Shown: in pieces, positions 44,071 through 52,863 of the stretch
How positions within the stretch are numbered: position 1 is the first letter of the stretch
Layout of the letters: each line of letters begins with the position of its first letter
NCBI GenBank assembly: GCA_013213745.1
Contig: JABSQH010000016.1
Span: 42,305 to 106,304 of the forward strand
DNA length: 64,000 nt
Reading direction: 5' to 3'
From: Ilumatobacteraceae bacterium
Lineage (GTDB): Bacteria > Actinomycetota > Acidimicrobiia > Acidimicrobiales > Ilumatobacteraceae
Notes under the pieces: generated by a model
What the model saw: only the letters and a program-made list of their open reading frames with translations
Databases searched by the model: none
Told to the model about the DNA's origin: nothing
Translations under genes and position numbers: made by a program

Positions 44071-44724
44071 ATGCGTGTTGAGACCGGGCTGGCAGTTCTG
44101 CATCTCTTCGGAAAGCCGACACCGGGCGTCGACCGGGAAGGTGTGATCGCCGCAGTCAAAGCTGCTGAGGCCGAGGAGGCCCAGGTGATCACGGCGGCGA
44201 TGCTGGGCCACAAGGCCGACGTCGCGCTGATGGCGTTGGCCCCGGATTGGCGGACGCTGCGCACGCTCCAGACCGGTGTCTCCCGCGCCGGCCTCGACAT
44301 CGTCGACAGCTACGTGTCGATCACCGAGGTCAGCGAGTACGCCAAAGGCATGCCGGAACACATGCTCAACGCTCGGCTCTACCCCGCGCTGCCGCCGGAC
44401 GGTCTCAGCGCCTTCTGCTTCTACCCGATGAGCAAGAAGCGTGAGGCCCACGCCAACTGGTTCGCTACTCCCTTCGATGAGCGCAACGACATGATGCGTG
44501 AACACGGCGGCAGCGGCCGCAAGTTCGCCGGTCGCATCGTTCAACTCGTGACCGGTTCCACCGGTCTCGACGACTACGAGTGGGGCGTCACCTTGTTCGG
44601 CGATGGCCCCGAGTCGATCAAAGATGTCGTATACACACTGCGCTACGACAAGGGCTCGGCCTTGTACGGAGAGTTCGGCGCGTTCTACGTCGGCTACCTC
44701 GACTACCTCGAGAACATCCTGTAG
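44071..44724 (+). CDS. hemQ: coproheme decarboxylase HemQ (chlorite dismutase family)
   Basis: A 217-residue enzyme that makes haem b from coproheme in the last step of the Gram-positive haem route. The catalytic Tyr118 (FYPMSKK), Lys122 and proximal His145 (MREHGGSGRKFAGR) are present with the 27-residue Tyr-His spacing known for HemQ. TGSTGLDDYEWGVTLFGDGP and ALYGEFGAFYVGYL are also typical. ATG 44071 is chosen over ATG 44044 because TATGGT ends 6 bases before it. Confidence 0.93.
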   Translation: MRVETGLAVLHLFGKPTPGVDREGVIAAVKAAEAEEAQVITAAMLGHKADVALMALAPDWRTLRTLQTGVSRAGLDIVDSYVSITEVSEYAKGMPEHMLNARLYPALPPDGLSAFCFYPMSKKREAHANWFATPFDERNDMMREHGGSGRKFAGRIVQLVTGSTGLDDYEWGVTLFGDGPESIKDVVYTLRYDKGSALYGEFGAFYVGYLDYLENIL

Positions 44725-44749
44725 GGCTGCGGGCAGCCGGGTCGGCTGG

Positions 44750-46000
44750 CTATCTCGCCGCGATCAACGTACTGATCACGGCATCACGACCCTGGTCGTC
44801 GAAGGCGAACACATCGAATCGGGCGCGGCTCGGGTCGCCGCGTCCGAACAACTCGGTGACTCCTGACGGTCCGTCGTAGTCGATGCGCAGCCCCGCTCGG
44901 AGCTCATCTGCGCACTCGGCAAAGGTTCGACAGTCCGATCCGCTCGAGCTCACCGCCGCCATCTGGCCCGCCATCTCTCGGGGATTGTCCGATTGCACGC
45001 GCTCTGCGGACAGCGCGATGAGGTTGACGCAGTCGAATGCGTTGGCGGCGTACGGCCCCGACGGATCGTACGGTGCGGCGTTGTTCTCCGGCATTGCCTC
45101 AGGGGCGATGCCAACGATGCTCTCGCGAAGCTCGGGCGCGAGCGCGGCGATGCGTTGGGCGCCGCCCGGATCGCGCAATGCGTCGTTGGCGATGATCGTG
45201 TTGAGTGACGCGTCGATGGGCAGTGAATCGAGCGCAGCGAGGAAACTCACTCCGTCAGCGGCGTTGGCGAGCACGATCGCCACCCGGGTGTCGGAACGAG
45301 CCAGCGCTTGTGCTGCGGCTTGCGGCTCCTCGTCACTGTCGAATGAGATCGTCTCGGTGACCGTGATCGTGCGGCTGGCGAGGGCCGACTGCACTGCGTC
45401 GGCGAACGGCCGCCCGTAGGCGTCGTCGACGTGGACGATCGCTGCGGTGGAAAACCCGGATTCGGCGGCGTACTCAGCGATCGCTTCGGCTTGCAACGAG
45501 TCGGAGGGGATCGTGCGGAAGAACAGTTCTTCGTCGGGAAAGTCGTCGAGGGCGAGGGCGCTGGCGGTTGGTGAGCACGACAGCACGTCTGCCGTGGTGA
45601 TCGCGGCGAGTGTGCTGAGCGCGGCCGACGATGAGGTCGGGCCGATGATCGCGTCGACATCGGACGACAACAACGCATCGACGGCGGCCGACGCAGTGGC
45701 TGCTGTGGTGCCTTCGTCTTGGAACACCACGCTCACGGGCCGGTCGAGTACGCCACCCGCATCGTTGATCCGGTCGACCGCCTCGGTGACGGCGTTCTCC
45801 ACCGGCTCGCGCAACGACGTCTCGGCCGGCGGGAGCATGACTCCGAGCGTGAGTCGACCATCGCTGGTGCGTTCCCTGACGATGGTCGTCGTGGTGACTG
45901 CTGGTTCGGTCGTCACGGGACTGGCGGCGTCGCCGCCGGTGCAGGCAGCGAAGACGGTCGCGCCGACCGCAACAGCGCTCACTTGCCTCCGCCCGAACAT
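44750..46000 (-). CDS. lipoprotein substrate-binding protein, LivJ-like
   Basis: A 416-residue periplasmic-binding-type lipoprotein (lipobox VFAAC near residue 20, then a Thr/Pro-rich linker). The type 1 binding fold is evident: LTLGVMLPPAETSLREPVEN, GVLDRPVSVVFQDEGTT, DAIIGPTSSSAALSTLA and VHVDDAYGRPFADAV. Such proteins bind branched-chain amino acids, amides or other small molecules for an ABC importer. No permease or ATPase is adjacent, so it may act as a sensor. ATG 46000 has TACGCT 6 bases upstream. Divergent from glnD. Confidence 0.85.
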   Translation of the reverse strand: MFGRRQVSAVAVGATVFAACTGGDAASPVTTEPAVTTTTIVRERTSDGRLTLGVMLPPAETSLREPVENAVTEAVDRINDAGGVLDRPVSVVFQDEGTTAATASAAVDALLSSDVDAIIGPTSSSAALSTLAAITTADVLSCSPTASALALDDFPDEELFFRTIPSDSLQAEAIAEYAAESGFSTAAIVHVDDAYGRPFADAVQSALASRTITVTETISFDSDEEPQAAAQALARSDTRVAIVLANAADGVSFLAALDSLPIDASLNTIIANDALRDPGGAQRIAALAPELRESIVGIAPEAMPENNAAPYDPSGPYAANAFDCVNLIALSAERVQSDNPREMAGQMAAVSSSGSDCRTFAECADELRAGLRIDYDGPSGVTELFGRGDPSRARFDVFAFDDQGRDAVISTLIAAR

Positions 46001-46078
46001 GGCCACAGCGTACGGGGCACCACCCTGTGGGCCGTGTCAGTCGACCGCCCGTATGATCGGAACATCGCTGTTCCCACG

Positions 46079-48418
46079 ATGACTCCCGCCGATCGACAGC
46101 GCCTGCTCGACGTCGCCGCCGACGACGGCGCACGTCGTGGCCGAAATTACTGTCACGCGCTCGCCGAGCTCACCGACGAGTGGCTGCGCGCCCTGTTCGA
46201 TGCGGCGATCGCGGCCCATCCGCCGGGGAACGAACGCGTCGCCCTCGTCGCCGTTGGCGGATACGGACGTGGTGAGCTGGCGCCGTTCAGCGATCTCGAC
46301 GTCGTGCTGATTCACGATGCCAAGGCGCGCAAGGTGGCCAAGATCATCGAACCCGTCGCAAGTGCCATCTGGTACCCGATCTGGGACTCCGGGGTCACGC
46401 TCGGCCACGGAGTTCGTCATTTCGACGAACAGGTGACCCTCGCCCGCGACGACTTCGACTCGGCGACCGCAGTGCTGACCGCTCGACCGCTCGCGGGCGA
46501 CGAGGACCTCGTCGATCAGTTGCGCCGCGACTGCGAGGGACTGTGGGAGGGTCGATCCAAGCGCCACCTCGACGAGCTGCATCGTCGAACGGTCGAGCGC
46601 CAGCGGCGTTCAGCAGACGTGGCCTATCACCTCGAGCCAGACCTGAAAGACGGTCACGGCGGCATCCGCGACGTGCAATCGTTGTGGTGGGCGCAGGTGG
46701 CCGGGCTGTCGATCCCGGCCTCGGATGAAGCCGAGCTCGAACACTGTTACGACACCCTGCTGCGCGCTCGAGTCGCGCTCCATCAGGCGACCGGACGAGC
46801 AGGCGACATCTTGCGTCTCGAGAATCAAGACGACACCGCCGCACGCGGCGGCTGGAGTGATGCTGACGCGATGATGGCCGACATCGCTGCGGCCGGCCGC
46901 ACGGTCGCCTGGTTGTGCGACGAGAACTGGGGGCGGGCGTTTGCGCCGAGCCGTCGCCGGGCCGAAGAGCCCGTCGCGCCAGGCGTCGTGCTTCGCAGCG
47001 GCGAGATCGATCTTGCCGACGGGGCGGACCCCGGCGACGACCCGACATTGGTGCTCTCGGCAGCGGTCGCCGCGGCACGCCACGACGCGCGCATCGCTCG
47101 TCCTGCGTTGGAACGCCTGAGCGACGAGACCGCGCCGTGGGACGGAGCGTGGCCGACAGGGGCCACCGACGAGTTGGTCAACCTGCTGTTGCAGAAGAAG
47201 CAGGCGATCCCGGTTCTCGAGGCGCTCGATCAGCGCGCCCTGTTGTCGCGGCTGTTGCCCGAGTGGGAGCCGGTGCGGTCCAAGCCACAGCGCAACGCCT
47301 ACCACCGCTACACCGTCGATCGGCACCTGTGGGAGGCGGCGACGAACGCTGCTGAACTCGTCGACCGGGTGGCGCGTCCCGATCTGCTGATTCTCGGTGC
47401 GTTGTTCCACGACATCGGCAAGGGGTATCCGGGCGATCACACCGACGTGGGCATGGAGCTGATGCGCGAGATCGGTCCGCGACTCGGCGTCGGCTCCGAC
47501 GACGTCGACACGTTGGTGGCGATGATCGAACACCATCTGTTGTTGCCCGATGTGGCCATGCGCCGTGACCTGACCGATCCCGGCACCATCGCCCAGGTTG
47601 CCGACGCCGTCGGCTCTGTCGAGCGACTCGATCTCCTGCACGCGCTCACCGAGGCCGATTCGAAAGCGACCGGCCCGTCGGCGTGGGGCTCGTGGAAAGA
47701 AGAACTCGTCAACGAACTCGTTGGACGAGTTCGCCACTCGCTCGGTGGCGGTGACCTCGGCGATGTGTCGTGGCGCCTCTTCCCCGACGTCGACACGTTG
47801 GCCCGTATGGCGTCGGGTGAGCGTCATCTGACCGGCGCCGACGACCTGATCACCGTCGTGACCCCCGATGATCCCGGCGTGCTCAGTCAGGTGGCGGGAG
47901 TGCTCGCCCTCCATGGGCTCGACGTACTCACGTCACGAGCTTCGTCGGATGCCCATGGCATGGCGGCATCACAGTTCCGCATCGGGTCTCCTGGTGACGG
48001 CTTCGAGTGGAGCGACGACGGTGACTGGGGCGAGGTGTGCGCCGACCTGCATCGGGCGCTCGATCGCGAGTTGGCAGTGGAAGCGCGTATTGCCGAACAT
48101 GCCCGCACCTACCGTCGGCGTCCGCCGCAGCAGGCGCAATCGCCCGCGCCGCCGTCGGTGACGTTTGACGACGCCGCGTCGAGCGACGCGACGATCATCG
48201 AGGTTCGTGCCGAGTCGTCTGTCGGCATCCTGCACCGCATCGCCAAGGCGTTGGCCGAACTGGGCCTCGACATCCGTCATGCCACTGCGCAGACCGTTGG
48301 TGTCGACGTCGTCGACACGTTCTACGTGCGCGGTCGTAGCGGACTGGTCACCGATCCGTTCCATCGCGACGAGATCCGAGCAGCACTCTTGCACGCCGTC
48401 GCCCAGCCGATCTCGTAG
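46079..48418 (+). CDS. glnD: [protein-PII] uridylyltransferase / uridylyl-removing enzyme
   Basis: A 779-residue four-part enzyme: nucleotidyltransferase (VGGYGRGELAPFSDLDV), a helical linker (PDLKDGHGGIRDVQ), an HD hydrolase domain (LFHDIGKGYPGDHTDVG) and two C-terminal ACT domains (TVVTPDDPGVLSQVAGV and VRAESSVGILHRIAKAL). It modifies PII protein in response to glutamine. amtB and glnB, which usually accompany glnD in Actinobacteria, are not next to it. TATGAT at 46052-46057 is a possible -10 with a short leader. Confidence 0.95.
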   Translation: MTPADRQRLLDVAADDGARRGRNYCHALAELTDEWLRALFDAAIAAHPPGNERVALVAVGGYGRGELAPFSDLDVVLIHDAKARKVAKIIEPVASAIWYPIWDSGVTLGHGVRHFDEQVTLARDDFDSATAVLTARPLAGDEDLVDQLRRDCEGLWEGRSKRHLDELHRRTVERQRRSADVAYHLEPDLKDGHGGIRDVQSLWWAQVAGLSIPASDEAELEHCYDTLLRARVALHQATGRAGDILRLENQDDTAARGGWSDADAMMADIAAAGRTVAWLCDENWGRAFAPSRRRAEEPVAPGVVLRSGEIDLADGADPGDDPTLVLSAAVAAARHDARIARPALERLSDETAPWDGAWPTGATDELVNLLLQKKQAIPVLEALDQRALLSRLLPEWEPVRSKPQRNAYHRYTVDRHLWEAATNAAELVDRVARPDLLILGALFHDIGKGYPGDHTDVGMELMREIGPRLGVGSDDVDTLVAMIEHHLLLPDVAMRRDLTDPGTIAQVADAVGSVERLDLLHALTEADSKATGPSAWGSWKEELVNELVGRVRHSLGGGDLGDVSWRLFPDVDTLARMASGERHLTGADDLITVVTPDDPGVLSQVAGVLALHGLDVLTSRASSDAHGMAASQFRIGSPGDGFEWSDDGDWGEVCADLHRALDRELAVEARIAEHARTYRRRPPQQAQSPAPPSVTFDDAASSDATIIEVRAESSVGILHRIAKALAELGLDIRHATAQTVGVDVVDTFYVRGRSGLVTDPFHRDEIRAALLHAVAQPIS

Positions 48419-48419
48419 C

Positions 48420-49136
48420 GTGGCGGACGTGACCACCAACGCTCGCGACCTTGCCCGATGGAGCGAGACCCTGGCCGCGATTGCGCGTACCGGAATGGGA
48501 TTCACCGAGAACCTCTACGAGCGCGAACGTTACGAAGAGGTGCTGCATGTTGCCGGCGACATCAAGGCCGCCGCACGGGAGTTGGCCGACGCCGAGAGCG
48601 ATGCCCGGGAGGCGGCGGCAACGCAACGCGAGACCGATCACTTCGTGCAGGAGTGGATGGAGTCGATCGGCGAGGGCGTTCCCGGCTACGTCACGCCGAA
48701 GGTGGCCATCGGCGCGATTGTCGGCAACGACCACGACGAGATCCTGCTCGTCCAACGCAAGGACTCCGGCATCTGGCTGTATCCGACCGGGTGGGCCGAC
48801 GTGGGCTACTCGCCGTCGGAGGTTGCGGTGAAGGAAGTTGCCGAGGAGACCGGCATCGACTGTGAACCGCGTCGTTTGCTCGGCGTCGTTGACGGTCAAC
48901 GCATGGGATTCAGCCGGTTCGGCATGTACATGCTGCTGTTCCTCTGCGACCACGTTGGCGGCGAGTTGCGTCCGCACCCGCTGGAGACCGCCGATGTCGG
49001 GTGGTTCGGGAGCGATGCGCTTCCCGAAGCGACCGCCGGCGCACAGTGGTGGGGTCCGATGGCGTTCGCCGCGATCGGGGGCGAAGAATCACCGGCGACG
49101 TTCGATCCGGTGCGCGCCCCCATCTGGCGCACGTAA
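48420..49136 (+). CDS. Nudix hydrolase with N-terminal helical domain
   Basis: A 238-residue protein: ~75-residue helical NUDIX_N_2-like part (LARWSETLAAIARTGMGFTE), then a Nudix fold. The box GWADVGYSPSEVAVKEVAEE followed by TGI has Lys in place of the usual Arg before EV. This architecture is common among ADP-ribose or nucleotide-sugar pyrophosphatases. GTG 48420 begins one base after the glnD stop (a GTG at 48429 is possible), so it is part of the glnD transcript. Confidence 0.85.
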   Translation: MADVTTNARDLARWSETLAAIARTGMGFTENLYERERYEEVLHVAGDIKAAARELADAESDAREAAATQRETDHFVQEWMESIGEGVPGYVTPKVAIGAIVGNDHDEILLVQRKDSGIWLYPTGWADVGYSPSEVAVKEVAEETGIDCEPRRLLGVVDGQRMGFSRFGMYMLLFLCDHVGGELRPHPLETADVGWFGSDALPEATAGAQWWGPMAFAAIGGEESPATFDPVRAPIWRT

Positions 49137-49153
49137 CGCTAGAGAGCCAGTCG

Positions 49154-50038
49154 TTAATCGTCGCGGTCGCGGAGGAACTGCTCGACTTCCTCCATCAGCG
49201 CGTCGGGGTCGACCGGCGTGTCGTCGGCCGACGTCGGCTCGACAGGACCACTCTCGTCGGCATCGTCGTCGACGTATTGCTCGAGACGCTCGAGATACTC
49301 GGCCATGTCGTCGTCTTCTTCGATGAGTGCGGCCACTCGTGCGTCGTACTCGGCGGCACCCGCCGCCAGGGCCGACAGCGGCGCAGGGGTCCCGATCATG
49401 TTGCAGACGCGATCGACCAATGCCATCGATGCCTTCGGCGACGGTACCTGCGGGGCGTAACCGGGCACGGCGGCCCACAGCGACGCCGTGGCGAAGCCGG
49501 CTCGATGGAGTGCGTCGTGAAGCACGCCCACGATGCCGGTCGGACCTTCGTAGGTCGACCGGCGCAGTTCGAAGCGCTCGATCAGCGATTCGTCCGACGC
49601 CGTGCCGATCAGTGGTACCGGACGGGAGTGCGGCACGTCGGCCAACAATGCGCCGAGTGATACCGCCATGCTGACACCGCATCGTTCGGCGATCCCGACG
49701 AGCTGGTCGGAGAAGAGGCGCCACCGCAGGGCAGGCTCAGGTCCGAGAACCAAGATGACGTCGCCGCCGGGATGCGACACCGACCACGCGCCCACGGTGG
49801 GCCACACGATGCTGCGCTGCCGTTGGGCGTCGAGGCGCACCTGGGGGCGAACGGTGGCGAAGTCGGTGAACACCTCGGGGTCGATCTCGGCGAGTGCGTC
49901 GGCACCCCACGACTCGACCATCGTGCGCACCGCGGTGGATGCGGCGTCGCCGGCATCGTTCCACCCGGTGAACGCGGCGATCATCACTGGACGAGTGAGC
50001 GACGGCTCGGCGATCCAGCGCACATGCTCGGTTCCCAC
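49154..50038 (-). CDS. PAC2-family protein
   Basis: A 294-residue protein of the PAC2 (proteasome assembly chaperone-like) superfamily. LTRPVMIAAFTGWNDAGDAA starts the fold; SLGALLADVPHSRPVPLIGT and TGIVGVLHDALHRAG are conserved, and the ~70-residue C-terminus is acidic and helical. In Actinobacteria such proteins often accompany Pup-proteasome systems, but the function is unproven. GTG 50038 has TAGCGT 8 bases upstream. Convergent with the Nudix gene. Confidence 0.82.
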   Translation of the reverse strand: MGTEHVRWIAEPSLTRPVMIAAFTGWNDAGDAASTAVRTMVESWGADALAEIDPEVFTDFATVRPQVRLDAQRQRSIVWPTVGAWSVSHPGGDVILVLGPEPALRWRLFSDQLVGIAERCGVSMAVSLGALLADVPHSRPVPLIGTASDESLIERFELRRSTYEGPTGIVGVLHDALHRAGFATASLWAAVPGYAPQVPSPKASMALVDRVCNMIGTPAPLSALAAGAAEYDARVAALIEEDDDMAEYLERLEQYVDDDADESGPVEPTSADDTPVDPDALMEEVEQFLRDRDD

Positions 50039-50108
50039 GGCGAACCACGCTACCGGTCCGGCCGTTCGCTCGGCGCACGAGCGCCGAGGTGAGTAGCGTC
50101 GAGCGGCG

Positions 50109-50588
50109 ATGACGGCCAACCAACCACCTCCGGCGGACGACGTCGACCCCGCTGGCGAGGTTGTCGTGGACACCGCCGAGGTTGTCGATGACGCACTCGT
50201 CGCAGCCTTCGAGCGGCTGATTCCGCAGCTGTCGTCGTCGTCGCCAACCCCGTCGTCGGCTGCGCTGGCTGCGATCGTCGACGGCGCTGACACCGTCCTG
50301 TTCCTGGCGAAGCTCGAGGGCGTGATCGTCGGCAGCCTGACCTTGGCGTTCTATCCAATTCCGACGGGCCGCAAGGCGTGGATCGAAGATGTCGTCGTCG
50401 ACGAGACGGCTCGCGGGCGCGGCGTGGGCGCCAAGCTCAACGAAGCGGCGCTGGCAGAAGCACGTCGGCGAGGGGTGAAAGACGTCAGTCTCACCAGCAG
50501 GCCGTCGCGCCAGGCGGCGAACCGGCTGTACCAGCGGCTCGGGTTCGAACCTCGCGAAACGAATATCTACCGGTACCGCTTCAGCTGA
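50109..50588 (+). CDS. GNAT-family acetyltransferase
   Basis: A 159-residue acetyltransferase. The acetyl-CoA pyrophosphate loop is DETARGRGVGAKLN, preceded by AWIEDVVV, and the C-terminal NRLYQRLGFEPRETNIYRY is typical. The first ~25 residues are an extra acidic tail. ATG 50109 has TAGCGT 9 bases upstream. The acceptor is unknown. Confidence 0.85.
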   Translation: MTANQPPPADDVDPAGEVVVDTAEVVDDALVAAFERLIPQLSSSSPTPSSAALAAIVDGADTVLFLAKLEGVIVGSLTLAFYPIPTGRKAWIEDVVVDETARGRGVGAKLNEAALAEARRRGVKDVSLTSRPSRQAANRLYQRLGFEPRETNIYRYRFS

Positions 50589-50605
50589 GCTTGCGGCGTC
50601 GGCGA

Positions 50606-51229
50606 TCAGCGTTCGTCTGCGCTGGCCCGCTCGAGATCCTCTGCGGCTTGGCGCACTTGCCAGTCGCGGTCGTCGAGCGCCGAGCGGAGCGCCGTCTGGG
50701 CGCTGGGGTCGTCGATGAACGGGGCAAGTGCCAATACCGCACGACGCCGAATCGCGGGTTTGTCGGCGCACGCGTCGATGATCGTCGGGAGCGCCCGCTG
50801 GTCACCGATAGCGCCGAGGGCGGCGACCGCAGCCTCCCGCGCAAGCGGGTCGTCGGCCGCGCGCGCGAGGTCGATCAGCGCGTCGACGACGGGTCCATCG
50901 GCTCGTTCTCGTTCTCCGCACGCAAACGCGGCCATCTCGACAACCAGCGCTTCGTGGTCGGCGAGGGTCGGCACGAGGTCGACCGTGGCGTCGTCCGCGG
51001 CGAGTTCGGCGGCACGCCGCCGGACCCGCCAATCGGGGTCGTCGAGCGCCGCGGTCAGCGTCGCTGCATCGAGGACGCCGAGCCGACGGAGCGCCCCCAA
51101 CGCAGTCGCCCTCGTTCGACCATCGGCCGCTGCGAGGGCCCGCCGGGCCGTCGCTGGATCATTGTTGTAGCCGGCGACCGCAGCCGCACGACGAGACGGC
51201 TCCGGCGGGTCGTGCGGCGGAGATGTCAC
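50606..51229 (-). CDS. HEAT-repeat protein
   Basis: A 207-residue all-helical protein made of repeated ~30-residue HEAT/PBS-lyase-like units, for example LDDPDWRVRRRAAELAADD, AADDPLAREAAVAALGAIGD and LDDRDWQVRQAAEDLE. It would act as a scaffold for protein binding. GTG 51229 overlaps the stop of the upstream membrane gene by 4 bases, so both are one operon. Confidence 0.82.
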   Translation of the reverse strand: MTSPPHDPPEPSRRAAAVAGYNNDPATARRALAAADGRTRATALGALRRLGVLDAATLTAALDDPDWRVRRRAAELAADDATVDLVPTLADHEALVVEMAAFACGERERADGPVVDALIDLARAADDPLAREAAVAALGAIGDQRALPTIIDACADKPAIRRRAVLALAPFIDDPSAQTALRSALDDRDWQVRQAAEDLERASADER

Positions 51230-51573
51230 TGTTTGAGGAGGTCGGTGAGCGTGATCACCAGGTACGCCAAACCGAACGCAACCACCGTGGCGAGCACGGC
51301 ACCGATCACGAGGGCGATCCCAGAACTGGCGACGAGCGCCCATAGACGACGGAACGGTCCAGGCCGCTTGTAGAGCGGAGTTGTCGTCTCCGCCACACCA
51401 ATCGGCGCCCAGTCGCGCCCGACCGTGCGACGAACCGTTGTCGGAACTCCTTGGCCCGCGCGTGGTGATCGGACCGTGGCTCTGGCATTCTTGCGCCATC
51501 CCGCAAATACCAAGGCGACGATCGCCAGTCCGAGCATCCACGCGGCATACGTAGTGAGTTCAGTTACCGACAC
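51226..51573 (-). CDS. two-helix membrane protein, unknown
   Basis: A 115-residue protein with helices near residues 8-25 (AAWMLGLAIVALVFAGW) and 80-110 (ALVIGAVLATVVAFGLAYLV) and a basic loop between. No family is recognised. GTG 51573 has TACGCT 10 bases upstream. It shares a 4-base overlap with the HEAT gene. Its start region faces the PDZ-Lon gene, whose GTG 51554 lies inside it by ~20 bases. Confidence 0.65.
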   Translation of the reverse strand: MSVTELTTYAAWMLGLAIVALVFAGWRKNARATVRSPRAGQGVPTTVRRTVGRDWAPIGVAETTTPLYKRPGPFRRLWALVASSGIALVIGAVLATVVAFGLAYLVITLTDLLKQ

Positions 51574-52801
51574 GACAACAACGAGCGTATCGCCGACGGT
51601 TCTGGCGACGCCGCCGTCACCGCCGCCCGTCGCGCCCCGCACCCGATGGTGGACGATGGTGGCGGTCGGTGCTGCGATCGTGTTGCTCGTTGCCATCGCT
51701 GTTGCGTCGCTTGTGCCTTCCAGCACGGTGGGCACGAAGCCGAATGCCAGAACCGGGGTCGAGGAGCCGACGCCGTACGCACTCGTTCCTGCCTCGGCTG
51801 AGCCGGTCAACGATCGCGTCGTGTTCGGCGACGTCCCCGACGATGTCGAGCGCTTCGACACCGACAGCTCGTTCTACTTCGTCACCGTCACCGCCCCGTC
51901 GCAGTCGGTGCTGTCGTGGGTCGCCGGTCGCAACGACCCGGCGGTGAGCTTCCTCACCGAAGAGGACAAGTTCGGCTCGCGAACCCCGACCCAGCGGCGC
52001 GAGATCAATTTGCAGGCGATGCGCACCGCCGAGCAGGAGGCACAGTTCCTCGCACTCACCACACTTGGCTACGACGCCGAGATCGTTCCCGGTGAGGTGA
52101 TCGTGCAAGAGGTGTTGTGCCTCGAGGTCGCCGACGACGGCACGTGCGCACTGTTTCCGCCGTCAGCGGAGTTCATCGAAGCCGCCGACACCGTTCTCGA
52201 AGCCGACGGCGTGGCGCTTGACTCCGTCGCCGACCTGTCGGCGGTACTGAGCGACAAGCAGCCGGGCGACACGGTTGACTTGCTGATCGATCGTCCCGAG
52301 GTGGGTGAGATGACGGTCGAGATCGAGTTGACCTCGTCGCCTGAGGACCCCGACCGCACCATTGTTGGCTTCCGGCCCTTTGACACTCAGGTCGTCACGC
52401 TCCCGTTCGAGGTCGACATCGAGACCAATCAGATCGGTGGCCCATCTGCAGGCCTCGCCTTCACCTTGGCCCTGATCGACGAGCTGTCGCCCGGTGACCT
52501 CACCGGCGGTCGGAACATCGCCGTCACCGGCACCGTCGACCTCGAAGGCAACGTCGGGGCGATCGGTGGCCTGCCCCAGAAGGTGTCGGCAGTGCATCAA
52601 AATGGTGTCGACGTCTTCATCGTCCCGGCGTCGCAACCCGAACTGCAGTCACCCGAGCCCGGCGAGCCGGACGAGCGCCAACGCCTGGACGACGCGGGCA
52701 AGGGCCAGGTCCAGATCATCCCGGTGGCAACGCTCGATGAAGCGCTGGCCGCACTGGTCGAACTCGGCGGTGACCCGGTCGTGCCAGTTGGCGCCCGCTA
52801 G
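51554..52801 (+). CDS. membrane-anchored PDZ/Lon-type serine protease (YlbL family)
   Basis: A 415-residue protein with a short basic cytoplasmic start (PRTRWW), one membrane helix, a PDZ domain (about residues 190-260; IEAADTVLEADGVALDSVAD) and a C-terminal Lon (S16) protease domain. The Ser-Lys dyad is Ser298 (GGPSAGLAFTLALID) and Lys343 (GGLPQKVSAV), 45 residues apart as in Lon. Start is uncertain: GTG 51554 keeps the positively charged stretch before the helix; ATG 51656 would remove it. It lies upstream of the DivIVA-like and UPF0182 genes, an order partly shared with Mycobacterium (Rv3194c-Rv3193c). Confidence 0.88.
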   Translation: MSSVTDTTTTSVSPTVLATPPSPPPVAPRTRWWTMVAVGAAIVLLVAIAVASLVPSSTVGTKPNARTGVEEPTPYALVPASAEPVNDRVVFGDVPDDVERFDTDSSFYFVTVTAPSQSVLSWVAGRNDPAVSFLTEEDKFGSRTPTQRREINLQAMRTAEQEAQFLALTTLGYDAEIVPGEVIVQEVLCLEVADDGTCALFPPSAEFIEAADTVLEADGVALDSVADLSAVLSDKQPGDTVDLLIDRPEVGEMTVEIELTSSPEDPDRTIVGFRPFDTQVVTLPFEVDIETNQIGGPSAGLAFTLALIDELSPGDLTGGRNIAVTGTVDLEGNVGAIGGLPQKVSAVHQNGVDVFIVPASQPELQSPEPGEPDERQRLDDAGKGQVQIIPVATLDEALAALVELGGDPVVPVGAR

Positions 52802-52863
52802 TTCTGGTGTGATCACCGGCTGATTGCCACGATCGTCCACCCCGGGCTGCGTAGCGTGGGGAC